A stretch of DNA of 64,000 bases from JBBATK01 sp044228285 (GTDB lineage Bacteria > Bacteroidota > Ignavibacteria > Kapaibacteriales > NICIL-2), in the NCBI GenBank assembly GCA_044228285.1, contig JBGAVD010000007.1, positions 160,899 to 224,898 of the forward strand, given 5' to 3'. The position numbers and the translations under genes are program-made. Of this stretch, positions 24,374 through 32,407 are shown in pieces. The notes beneath the pieces were generated by a model that was not told where the DNA came from, searched no databases, and saw nothing but the letters and a program-made list of their open reading frames with translations. How positions within the stretch are numbered: position 1 is the first letter of the stretch; the number at the start of each line of letters is the position of its first letter.

Positions 24374-25686
24374 CAGTAGTGTCCTAAACATTTGCGTGCA
24401 AAATGGCTGAAACCGTTGATACCACTAGCCTGCAGGGTAGCAAAAGTGCGCCGTGATTTGAATTGAAAAGCTAGTTTCGGGCCTTTGCGAGGCTCGCATG
24501 AACCGCGGAAAGTTCGTTTTTACTCAAATTAGCGCACTTCTGCCACAACGCACCTTTAGACGCTATGTGGAAAAGTATGATGGTGACAAGCATATCAAGC
24601 ACTTCAGCTGTTGGCATCAGATGTTGTGCATGATCTTCGGTCAATTGAGTGGGCGTGAGAGCCTCCGCGATTTAACAACGTGTCTCAGTGCTCACAACTT
24701 CAAATTCTATCAGCTTGGTCTCGGCAAAAGTGTTTCGCGTTCAAACTTAGCTTACGCAAATGAGAATCGCGATTACAGGATGTTCGAAGACTTTGCATAT
24801 GCTCTTGTCGAATACGCTCGCCGAATGCATGTGCCGGATCCGGAAGTGTGCGTCGGTCTGCCTAAGACTCGTCTCTATTCATTCGACTCAACAGTGGTGG
24901 ATCTTTGTCTTGAAGTATTTTGTTGGGCCACGTTTCGGCAAACAAAAGCAGCTATTAAAGTTCACACGTTGTTTGACGTTCGAGCGACTCTACCTGCTTT
25001 CATTTATGTGACCGAAGGCTCTGTGCATGACGTTAAAGCGCTTGATGTTTTAGCAATCGAAGCTGACGCGTTCTACATAATGGACCGTGCATACGTAGAC
25101 TACAAGCGGCTTTGGAGGATTGCGGACAATCGAGCATGGTTCGTTGTACGCGCCAAGAGCAACATGAGATATAAGCGCATCGATTCTGATACAGTAGACC
25201 GTAAGCGCTCAATTGTATGCGATCAAGTTATTGTGCTGAGTTCCGCTCTTGCCAAAACTGCGTACCCAGGCGAACTGCGTCGAGTAAAGTGCTACGATGA
25301 AGAAAACGATCTGTTATTGGTCTTCTTGACAAACAACTTCGACATTACAGCGGAGCAAGTTGCTCTACTGTATAAACACAGATGGAGCGTCGAAACATTC
25401 TTCAAATGGGTCAAGCAACATCTGCGCGTTCTGTCCTTCTGGGGGACGACTCAAAACGCAGTAAAGACCCAAGTCTATATTGCCATGATCACGTTTATCT
25501 TGATCAGCATCGTTAAATCAACACTAAAATCGGAATTGAGCTTGAACGATATATTGCAAGTTGTTAGTGTGTCGTTACTCGACAAAACACCGCTGGAAAT
25601 CCTGCTTAAAGATTACAGCGGCATGGAAAACACTGGAAATCTGCAAATCTAGCTAGATTTCGCGGAAAACATTTAGGACACTACTG
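24374..25686 (+). mobile_element. IS4-family insertion sequence, isoform 1, copy B (1313 bp)
   Basis: It has the same ends as the element at 11241-12553 and, as far as I compared, identical sequence throughout. The 9-bp target duplication is ataataact (24365-24373 and 25687-25695). It lies inside the island, in an AT-rich gap, and does not interrupt a recognisable gene. Confidence 0.95.
24498..25652 (+). CDS. IS4-family transposase (DUF4372 + DDE domain), second identical copy
   Basis: 384 residues, identical to the product of 11365-12519, with the same intact DDE residues (YSFDSTVVDL, YIMDRAYVDY, YKHRWSVETFFKWVKQHL). Identity between the copies, one inside and one outside the island, shows recent transposition within this genome. 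Confidence 0.95.
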   Translation: MNRGKFVFTQISALLPQRTFRRYVEKYDGDKHIKHFSCWHQMLCMIFGQLSGRESLRDLTTCLSAHNFKFYQLGLGKSVSRSNLAYANENRDYRMFEDFAYALVEYARRMHVPDPEVCVGLPKTRLYSFDSTVVDLCLEVFCWATFRQTKAAIKVHTLFDVRATLPAFIYVTEGSVHDVKALDVLAIEADAFYIMDRAYVDYKRLWRIADNRAWFVVRAKSNMRYKRIDSDTVDRKRSIVCDQVIVLSSALAKTAYPGELRRVKCYDEENDLLLVFLTNNFDITAEQVALLYKHRWSVETFFKWVKQHLRVLSFWGTTQNAVKTQVYIAMITFILISIVKSTLKSELSLNDILQVVSVSLLDKTPLEILLKDYSGMENTGNLQI

Positions 25687-25880
25687 ATAATAACTATATA
25701 CTAATGTACAATTCAGCGTCACAAAGGTGAACTTTCATCCACTTGCGACGCAATTTTACACAACGTTGCTTACGTTTCATAGTTATGACCGCACGCCACT
25801 TATGTATAAAGCACAACACACATTAAAAAGGATTAATTAAACCGACCGCACTTCCGCAGCTATCCGATGTTGTACATCAT

Positions 25881-26303
25881 TTAACGAGGGACCCTACTAT
25901 CAGTAGTCCAAGGAATGTAGATTGACCCTTTGATTCTGATATACTGGAGAAACGATAGCTTGGGGAAATGAAGTGCAAATTCAATAAGAACATTGCGATC
26001 AAACTGTTTTGGAGAGTCTTGAATTGTCTTATTAGCGGGCACAATAGTCCACAATATTCCAGCTGTGAAATAAGAGCCGAGTATAGTTTCATTAGATTCA
26101 ATACTCCCAATATGAAATCCGTACAAAGGAACTCCGTTAAATATTTTTGCCTGTATTCCGGCAAAAAATTCTCTTTCTTTCTCCGCAACTCAGGATACAA
26201 AAATCATTGACACGCCTGCTTCAGTTAAACGTTTTTGCTTTGACCCTAGACTATCCGTTTGCACAATGGAAATTGACACGTCCATACTTGCAAGTGAAAA
26301 CAT
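25881..26303 (-). pseudogene. Hypothetical protein gene with an in-frame TGA
   Basis: A single frame of 140 codons from the ATG at 26303 (MFSLASMDVSISIVQTDSLG) to 25881, interrupted once by TGA right after GVSMIFVS. It resumes in frame as VAEKEREFFAGIQAKIFNG and ends WTTDSRVPR. The coherent protein-like composition on both sides and the 8-nt spacing to the upstream secreted-protein gene support a real gene inactivated by one nonsense change. The alternative frame at 25877-26200 is a shadow. Function not recognised. Confidence 0.5.
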
Positions 26304-26311
26304 TTTAATAT

Positions 26312-26629
26312 CTATGGAAGTGTTGGGCTTATCGCTTTTTGCACCGAAGTAATGAAACGCAAAAACATGTCAAAAAACTCATCTTCTGGCTTGATTCCCG
26401 ATATACTACGTAATGCAGAAATAAGGAAGTAGTTGTTTTTGTTGGACAATTTGTTCTTTTTTATTGCACTTTCAATTATTTGAATACTCGTTTCATTATC
26501 AGCCGGCTGACCTTTAGCGATCTGGGTCGCGGCAGTTTTCAGAATTTCGTTATCATCGCTCACTCTCGCACAGAGACTGAAAAATACAAGAGACATGTAT
26601 AGTACAAACTTTACAGCTATTGTTCGCAT
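26312..26629 (-). CDS. Small exported hypothetical protein
   Basis: 105 residues starting MRTIAVKFVLYMSLVFFSLC (ATG at 26629; a GTG at 26641 would add four residues). The N-terminus is a signal peptide. The mature part is helical and charged (ILKTAATQIAKGQPADNET, SVQKAISPTLP at the end). It is followed by the stop-interrupted gene only 8 nt downstream, so the two probably formed an operon. No family recognised. Confidence 0.5.
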   Translation of the reverse strand: MRTIAVKFVLYMSLVFFSLCARVSDDNEILKTAATQIAKGQPADNETSIQIIESAIKKNKLSNKNNYFLISALRSISGIKPEDEFFDMFLRFITSVQKAISPTLP

Positions 26630-26641
26630 AGGAGTTGCCAC

Positions 26642-26949
26642 GTTTAAAGTTTAAAAATACTATGCATCTGTTTCAGCTCAACATTCGCGATTTATACACC
26701 ACGTGTGACTGTATATATCAACTGCAGTCAAAATAACGCTACAACGCAGATTGACTGCTAAAATCTGCGCTTTTGTGTAGTTTTTGTGTGGTATTCTTGG
26801 CGCAGAAATTGGAATTAGTGAGTGCTAAAGTAAGATCACCTACGAGATACATGGACAACTATTCTCGACCTGTAATTGTCACTAACCAAGCAATACATAG
26901 GTAAATTCGCGGTCAAGCCTCTTGTGGATTAAATCGAATTTTTGACTCT
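26642..26949. other. AT-rich gap
   Basis: About 300 bp, AT-rich, between divergently oriented remnants. Nothing identifiable. Confidence 0.3.
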
Positions 26950-27417
26950 ATGGAAATCAACGCACTCTTAAAGACTAAACCTGAAACTTTAGTAAAAATA
27001 TGGAAGTCGTGGTTTTGCTTGCGATCATTGCAGGAAAATGAACGATATGCTGAATGTTCTGGTCGCAATATGATTTCCGGTCGATCTTAGCGAATTCATC
27101 ACTTTCATTTCAAGGCAGTTTATTCTCTTTCCAAGATTTTACGTGATTTATGCCAGTCAAAAAAAGACAACTACACTCCCCTTGTGCGCAAAGAATACAA
27201 CCGCCATTACTACCCGAATAACAAGGAACGAATGCAGTAGCAGCGCAAGACTCCCATAGCCGTTCACCGGCGTAAACTCAACCGGCTTCGTCGTCGCTAC
27301 GAGGCTCAAATGGCTAAACTGCTTGAGAAAATGACTGCCGAGGTCGCCCTTTTGCATGATGAGTTAAAACTCGCCCAGCAGGTCCAAGAGGTGAAGAATA
27401 CTAGCTCTAAACATTGA
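26950..27417 (+). pseudogene. Remnant of a coiled-coil protein gene with two in-frame TAG codons
   Basis: One plus-strand frame of 155 codons, from ATG 26950 (MEINALLKTKPETLVKIWKS) to TGA 27415-27417, contains only two stops, both TAG (27088 and 27238). The segments are VRKEYNRHYYPNNKERMQ, the basic N-terminal style seen in some HNH-type and phage proteins, and then a coiled coil (AQMAKLLEKMTAEVALLHDE). No complete domain is recognisable. It probably formed an operon with the next plus-strand gene. The minus-strand frames at 27157-27584 are shadows. Confidence 0.4.
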
Positions 27418-27605
27418 AAAGCTCTTGTCGTTATAATCGCAGTTCGGAAACCGCTATCTCCGTCCCCTACTTTCGCATCGCTCATTCGTTGCAGAAATGC
27501 CAACAGTGATTCTGTTGCGCACTGGCCGGATGTGGCTTGGGAGGATTGACGCCACCACTGGTTAATCTTCCCTGGGCGCCTCACTGTTTCACAAAGGTGA
27601 GGAAG

Positions 27606-28448
27606 ATGATCGTCTATACCACAAATCCAAGTCGGGACACCAGAAATTCATTGCAAGACCAGCTCTTGCTTGATTGCGCGCAAAGTCTTAGGCCAATAGA
27701 TTCGTTCGTAGAGCCAAACACCACTGACTCAACCAGTGGCGCCGAACTGTCCGTTCCGCCGGTCCTTGGTGCATCCATTCAAGGTCTCGGAGAGATTCTC
27801 ACGCAGTGGAGCGGAGACCTCACCGAAAGCCCATATAATCCCCACGCATTCGAGACGGTCACGAATACAGACGTGTCGGCTGCCGTTGCCAGATGCAGCA
27901 AATCCGGATTTGACAAAATTCTTCGGGCGGCTTGCATTTGTTCGTTCCTTGCAAACCGAGCGGTTATCAACGAAAATCCCGTAGATCATCAGTGGTTCAC
28001 GGAAGATCAAGGCTATCAACAGCTTGATTTTGACAAAATTCTGCGCTATTACGTCCAGGTTGCCTAAACAGGAAGCGGTAAATCTCCCCCGATTCCGTTC
28101 TACACACAGGACCCGGAGAAAGTCATTGCCTCACTATCAAGTGCACTGAAGAGCAACTACACCGAAGATTACATCCGCGTTGTGTTCTACTGGCTGTCAC
28201 GCACATGGACGTCCATTGTGCATCCGGCCGTGATGGAACCCAGCGAGGCAAATCGAACCATTTCCATCCAGGCAGCCAAGTCATACCTAGGAAACGCCAA
28301 AGCCATAGCGACTCAAGCACAAAGAGATAATGCGCAGGCCGATTGCATGCTCCTTGGTGTGGATTGGTGCCAGGTTGGGACGGTTCTCAAATGGGTGGCA
28401 AAAAGAGCTGAAACGCGGTGTCGATGCGGTCGTGTTCATAACGAATGA
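27606..28448 (+). pseudogene. Foreign-looking gene with an in-frame TAA, unknown function
   Basis: A frame starting MIVYTTNPSRDTRNSLQDQL at 27606, with a good ribosome-binding site (ggtgagg just upstream), runs 153 residues to a TAA at 28065-28067. It then continues in the same frame (SPPIPFYTQDPEKVIASL, NYTEDYIRVVFYWLSRTW, SYLGNAKAIATQAQRDN) to 28448. Both halves look like real protein. The DNA is more GC-rich than the rest of the island, with different codon use, which suggests a phage or plasmid origin. Protein family not recognised. Confidence 0.45.
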
Positions 28449-28579
28449 ACGAATCAAATCGCAAATCTTTTCCGGATGCCTGGCTCCAGCGCGTTAAACT
28501 TCCCGTTACATGCTTATTACCATTCATTTCCTTTCCAGAAGTCTTCTTGCGGCAATTGCACTCACGAAGTCATACATAG
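28445..28579 (+). pseudogene. Truncated start of a third plus-strand gene
   Basis: The ATG at 28445 overlaps the preceding TGA in an ATGA arrangement, typical of a phage or plasmid operon. The product begins MNESNRKSFPDAWLQRVKL. From about 28510 the frame runs into the 3' end of a convergent unrelated gene and stops at 28579, so the gene looks cut by a deletion or recombination junction there. Confidence 0.25.
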
Positions 28580-29753
28580 ACTTTTGTCTTGCACCTAAAG
28601 GAGATGGCAGCCCCTTTAACTGACTTGCACTATAGATTTCATCAAATCCGTTCAAAGCTCGCGGAATTGACCCACTGATATCACGCGATGTAACAAGGTA
28701 AAGCACCTCACATTCCGATTCTTTTTGACTTTTATGGCAAACAATGATCGCCGTCGTAAACTGCTTACATTGCCACTGTTTCTTCAGAACGGCATATTTC
28801 GCGTACTTCATACAGTCGCCCTTCAAAACTTTCTTGAGATCTTCAGCGCTGCTCAGTTCTTGCCATCCGCTTCCACATCCTATAAGAGCAAGTTCATTGT
28901 CAATAATCTGCCGTTTACTCGAGTCACAGTCGATACCGACAAGAGCCTTCAAAGTATCCGGAAACAATATTGAGCGAGCTGCCTGCAGCTCAACAGCACT
29001 CAAGGATAGAACAGACTGATCATAATTCTTACCGCTCTCTAAGGCTATGGCCAAATCCTTAACCGCCTTTTGCTTCGATAAGTCATCTCGCAATCGAACA
29101 ATGGACATAGTCAGAAAGCTATATAGATTCTTGCTCTGTAAAGTGTCAGGAGATGGTAGTTGTTTCAAAGTTGCGGCTGGAATAACGTCTATGATTTGCT
29201 TCGCGCAATTCTGAGCGTTCTTACTATCGGATGCACTAGTTACCAATCCAACTATCTGGAAGGGTCGAGATTCAATGACAGGTGAAGTTATAATCCACGC
29301 ACTCTTGAAGCATTTGCACTCCCATGTACGACGTAGCAAACAGTAGTTGGCATAGTCGGCACATGAGCCTCTTAGTATCCGCACAATCACAGGATTAGCG
29401 TGCAACGAATCAATCGTGACCGGGCAGTTCAGAGAATGCACTTTGTTGTCAATTGTAGATTGGTCGCTCGCAGAACATCTTTGTGCAGCTTCGCTTATTC
29501 CCGGTATAGGCTGAAGTGTAGACAACAAGTCTCTCATCATTTGGTCGTCAGCACGCACTAGATAATATGAGCCACTCTTGACATCATCTATCATCGACGA
29601 TGCTCCATCAACGCGATAGGATTTCGCATCCTTCATGACGTCACGCAGGTCGTCCGGTTTCTGCGCACACAGATTAGGTGCCACAACCCCCAACAGAACT
29701 AGTATAGCTACGAAAGTCCTTGTTGAAAAGTCGGACAAGTCCAGTATCACCAT
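28524..29753 (-). CDS. Secreted protein with an internal Cys-containing duplication
   Basis: 409 residues from the ATG at 29753 (MVILDLSDFST, then the hydrophobic VAILVLLGVVAPNLCAQ signal peptide); longer starts up to 29915 would bury the signal. The mature protein is two copies of a ~165-residue unit. Matching segments are CADYANYCLLRRTWECKCF against CMKYAKYAVLKKQWQCKQF, and LPSPDTLQSKNLYSFL against LPSPLGARQKSMYDFV. The conserved cysteines suggest disulfides in an exported fold. It is the last gene before the right island boundary. Function unknown. Confidence 0.6.
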   Translation of the reverse strand: MVILDLSDFSTRTFVAILVLLGVVAPNLCAQKPDDLRDVMKDAKSYRVDGASSMIDDVKSGSYYLVRADDQMMRDLLSTLQPIPGISEAAQRCSASDQSTIDNKVHSLNCPVTIDSLHANPVIVRILRGSCADYANYCLLRRTWECKCFKSAWIITSPVIESRPFQIVGLVTSASDSKNAQNCAKQIIDVIPAATLKQLPSPDTLQSKNLYSFLTMSIVRLRDDLSKQKAVKDLAIALESGKNYDQSVLSLSAVELQAARSILFPDTLKALVGIDCDSSKRQIIDNELALIGCGSGWQELSSAEDLKKVLKGDCMKYAKYAVLKKQWQCKQFTTAIIVCHKSQKESECEVLYLVTSRDISGSIPRALNGFDEIYSASQLKGLPSPLGARQKSMYDFVSAIAARRLLERK

Positions 29754-30091
29754 CAGACGAAACATAAACGTGTTGATACCGTTGCCTGGACGCACGAATA
29801 CAATTGGCTTGGCTTTGGAGTTTTTATACATACCGTCCGTTATCAGGTTTGATCGTGTAAACGCCCCTACATTCTTCATAGCGAAAATGCGTATTCCGAC
29901 TCGAAGCGCTCCCACTCTGCTACCGAAGCTGAGTCAAAATAGCTGGACTATCTGCAGCGATCCCTCGAGACTTAATTGCACCGAAATTGCACCAATTCAA
30001 GTGTTAAAGATAGCCCTATATAGCCCCAAACCCACCCACATAAGCCCAAACGTCACCTTCCCACCAACTCATACTTTCGAAGCGCCTAGAA
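29754..30091. other. Gap between island-edge gene and tRNA terminator
   Basis: No gene. The block aattgcaccgaaattgcacc near 29979 resembles the dispersed-repeat segment at 3238 and 15541. Confidence 0.3.
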
Positions 30092-30126
30092 ACAACAAAG
30101 CCTCGTAAGTATTGAACTTACGAGGC
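30092..30126 (-). terminator. Rho-independent terminator of tRNA-Asn
   Basis: On the minus strand, gcctcgtaagt and acttacgaggc form an 11-bp perfect stem with a 5-nt loop (30100-30126), followed by tttgttgtt. It lies 33 nt after the 3' end of tRNA-Asn. Confidence 0.85.
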
Positions 30127-30201
30127 TTGCATTTTGCTCATATCTGAGCTTTTTTGTGCTCCGACTCACAGACTTGAACTGTGGACCCTCTGATTAACAG
30201 T
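30092..30201 (-). repeat. Right island boundary repeat (anticodon loop to terminator)
   Basis: 110 bp matching 15386-15495 with two differences. It covers the 3' half of the intact tRNA-Asn from the anticodon loop, plus its terminator. Homology stops abruptly beyond 30201, in the anticodon loop, which is a common crossover point of tyrosine recombinases. Confidence 0.85.
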
Positions 30202-30232
30202 CAGATGCTCTAACCAGCTGAGCTAAGTCGGA
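30159..30232 (-). tRNA. tRNA-Asn (GTT)
   Basis: 74 nt on the minus strand. The acceptor stem is TCCGACT/AGTCGGA with discriminator G. The D arm is GCTCAGCTGGTTAGAGC and the anticodon loop is CTGTTAA with anticodon GTT. The T arm contains GTTCAAGTC. The CCA end is not encoded. It follows an OmpA-like gene in the same orientation and is the integration site of the island. Confidence 0.95.
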
Positions 30233-30345
30233 ATGTTTGTGCCGTCTGGGGTTATCGTCAGACGGGCCACAAAATTAACGGGTGGCGGAGATTTTACAAA
30301 CCATATTTTGACTTGGGACAAAAAAAACCGCCCTTTCGCCCTATT

Positions 30346-32289
30346 CTATGGTTGTAAGGCTAAACGAACGATGATGCCGCGGTTGGCACTACGGCCGTCT
30401 GGCGACTGATTGTTGTGGAGCCCGCCTGGTACTAGTCTTGTGCTAACTCGTGTACCCTTGGGTAGTTCCAGCACTCGTAACGCCTCGCGTGAGCGGGCTA
30501 AGGCTAGTGCACTGTTGTGCTGCTCTGAGCCAAAGTTATCGGTCATTGCCAAGATCTCTACGGCGTGTCCCTTGGCTGCGTATTCGCGGATTCTTGGTAA
30601 TACGTCGGTGTCGAGAATGTACAAGGGTACTTTGTCGAACTCGCAATAGCCAACAACGAACTCCATGAACTCGGCACTGGAGTCGCTGCTGAGGTTTTGC
30701 CGCGACTGCTGAACAACAACTTGTGGCTGCACCTTGAAACGCCAATGCTGGGTGCTATCGCTTCTGCCTTCTATATCCGCTACCTTGGCGAAGATTTCCA
30801 TGCGTTGGAGCTCGCCACTTCGTAGCGTCGCAGGAGCAAGCTCGATGGTCTTCTGGCCACTGAGGACGCTTTGGTAATCTTTGTCGTTGACCACAAGGTG
30901 GAGGATTGCTGCTAATGCTGTTGTGTCGGACTTCACACTGGATCGCAACTGAATGGTCTGAGATTCGCCTTCGGCTAATAAGGTATCTCGATGCTCTGCA
31001 TACATCGCTCTTCTCTGCTGCCCATCCATGAGTTGAACTTGAACCATGCGCATTTCTTGATCTAACTCGGGGTACTTCTGCGCTTTTGCATGCTGCACTC
31101 GAATTTGAATGCGTTGTTCCGCAAGCCCACTCTCCATGAGCTCCTTACGGTACGCCTCCGCGCGCTGAAGCGCGAGTACGCTATCCTCGTCTGAAGATGA
31201 AGATGCAAGGAGCACGACACTCAATCTCGGATCGGATGTTGTACGCTGTTGAATAACCTTTTGCAATCCAGCATTATTGTTCCGCTTCTCTGTGCTAGCA
31301 CTATCGTAAAAGACGCGATCCAACGGAAACTCTCTACTTACCTGCTCGATAACAGGCTGCACAACGTTGTAGGTGCTATCGCTGATAATAGGCTTATTGT
31401 TGAATTGAGCACTCACACTCAATCGAATCTTCTTCTCCTTTTTCACAATGGGCGGAGGAGGAGGAGGTGGTGGTGGTGGTGGCGGCGGTGGCGGAGGAGG
31501 TGGCGGCGTACTCTTGTGCAGATAATATCTCATGCTTACACCAGCCTGAAGAGCATGTGCTCTCCAATCGATACTCTGCACAACGTTGTTCAATGCATAG
31601 TGAAAACGAATCTCAGGCATGAACTCAAACTGCTTTTGAGCCACGACCGTGTATCTCGCACCAATGTTCACACTAGCATACAATGAACTGCGATCGGGTA
31701 GTGAACCAGATTGCTGATTGCGGATGCCGTTCCCCGTTTCAAAGACCGCGGTTGATGGACTCAACAGTTTCTCCTGTTGCTCAAAGCTTCCGCTGAGAAA
31801 CGTGCCAAGTTGTGCTCCCACCAGCACCGACAATGGCTGCGACGACATTGGTTTCCAGGCGATGTATGGTTCAAGCATGATCGCCGACAACGACACCGCT
31901 ATGCGGTGTTCAGAAGTGCCCTTCACAACTGTGTTGCCAATGATCACGTTCGCTGTAAAATTCTCTTCGGCAAAGTCAGCAGAAAGCTGACTGAATCTTG
32001 CACTTAGTCCATAGTACACACTTTGTCCCAACAGCTTCTGCTCACGAGCACTCTCAATTCCTACTGCGGCAGAAATCCCAAATCCTGTTGCGCCTTGAAA
32101 CTGCGTACAACAGTTGGGAATGCCAGGTAATTGGTTGAATTGGGATTGATAGAGGTTTAGCTGCGGACTCAAATTCGCCGTAACACAAAGAGGCATTAGA
32201 GTTGTATCAGACTTCTGTGCATTCAGTGCGAAGCTTGTGCAAAGCACAAGCCAGCACGTATAAAAAAGACGCCTGAGAATTCTCCGCAT
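30346..32289 (-). CDS. Outer-membrane protein: beta-barrel, polyproline linker, OmpA-like periplasmic part
   Basis: 647 residues from MRRILRRLFYTCWLVLC (ATG at 32289), a signal peptide ending ALNAQ. The frame is open to 32406, one base after the upstream stop, but that adds a non-signal-like 39 residues. The N-terminal part (about 25-265) is barrel-like with alternating aromatic strands. Next is a run of 19 prolines, then a ~370-residue periplasmic part. The C-terminus (ILAMTDNFGSEQHNSALALARSREAL, then a ...NRGIIVRL end) fits the OmpA/MotB peptidoglycan-binding fold. It probably anchors the outer membrane to the cell wall. It is downstream of, and closely coupled to, a T9SS protein gene. Confidence 0.8.
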   Translation of the reverse strand: MRRILRRLFYTCWLVLCTSFALNAQKSDTTLMPLCVTANLSPQLNLYQSQFNQLPGIPNCCTQFQGATGFGISAAVGIESAREQKLLGQSVYYGLSARFSQLSADFAEENFTANVIIGNTVVKGTSEHRIAVSLSAIMLEPYIAWKPMSSQPLSVLVGAQLGTFLSGSFEQQEKLLSPSTAVFETGNGIRNQQSGSLPDRSSLYASVNIGARYTVVAQKQFEFMPEIRFHYALNNVVQSIDWRAHALQAGVSMRYYLHKSTPPPPPPPPPPPPPPPPPPPIVKKEKKIRLSVSAQFNNKPIISDSTYNVVQPVIEQVSREFPLDRVFYDSASTEKRNNNAGLQKVIQQRTTSDPRLSVVLLASSSSDEDSVLALQRAEAYRKELMESGLAEQRIQIRVQHAKAQKYPELDQEMRMVQVQLMDGQQRRAMYAEHRDTLLAEGESQTIQLRSSVKSDTTALAAILHLVVNDKDYQSVLSGQKTIELAPATLRSGELQRMEIFAKVADIEGRSDSTQHWRFKVQPQVVVQQSRQNLSSDSSAEFMEFVVGYCEFDKVPLYILDTDVLPRIREYAAKGHAVEILAMTDNFGSEQHNSALALARSREALRVLELPKGTRVSTRLVPGGLHNNQSPDGRSANRGIIVRLALQP

Positions 32290-32407
32290 CGCAGAGATGT
32301 TCTGATTCACAAAGGCAGATGCTTGCTGATTCGTAGAGCGCTCTCGCTGGGGCGCTTGCGATGAATGCTGTTTGCGATTCACGAACAGATGCAGGTTCAG
32401 GCTCATA

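Larger units (their letters stand above)
15386..30201. mobile_element. Genomic island integrated at tRNA-Asn (about 14.8 kb)
   Basis: The island is defined by the 110-bp direct repeats at 15386-15495 and 30092-30201. The intact tRNA-Asn is at the right repeat and the island lies downstream of its 3' end, the standard geometry. Contents are a radical SAM/RiPP pair, a DNA methyltransferase-kinase-response regulator operon, small membrane proteins, an IS4-type element, several stop-codon-broken genes, a phage- or plasmid-like remnant and a secreted protein. No integrase gene is recognisable, so it is probably immobilised or mobilised in trans. Base composition varies along it, suggesting a mosaic. 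Confidence 0.75.

Noticed and set aside
28065..28085. P-loop ATP-binding motif (TGSGKS)
   Set aside because: The motif directly follows a stop codon and lacks the surrounding beta-strand and Walker B pattern, so it is probably coincidental.
4687..28448. Reassignment of TAG as a sense codon
   Set aside because: Interrupting codons include TGA and TAA as well as TAG, and intact genes such as the response regulator and transposases end in TAG.
31249..31686. Plus-strand Arg/Trp-rich frame opposite the polyproline linker
   Set aside because: It is the antisense of the proline run in the OmpA-like gene and has no start or family support.
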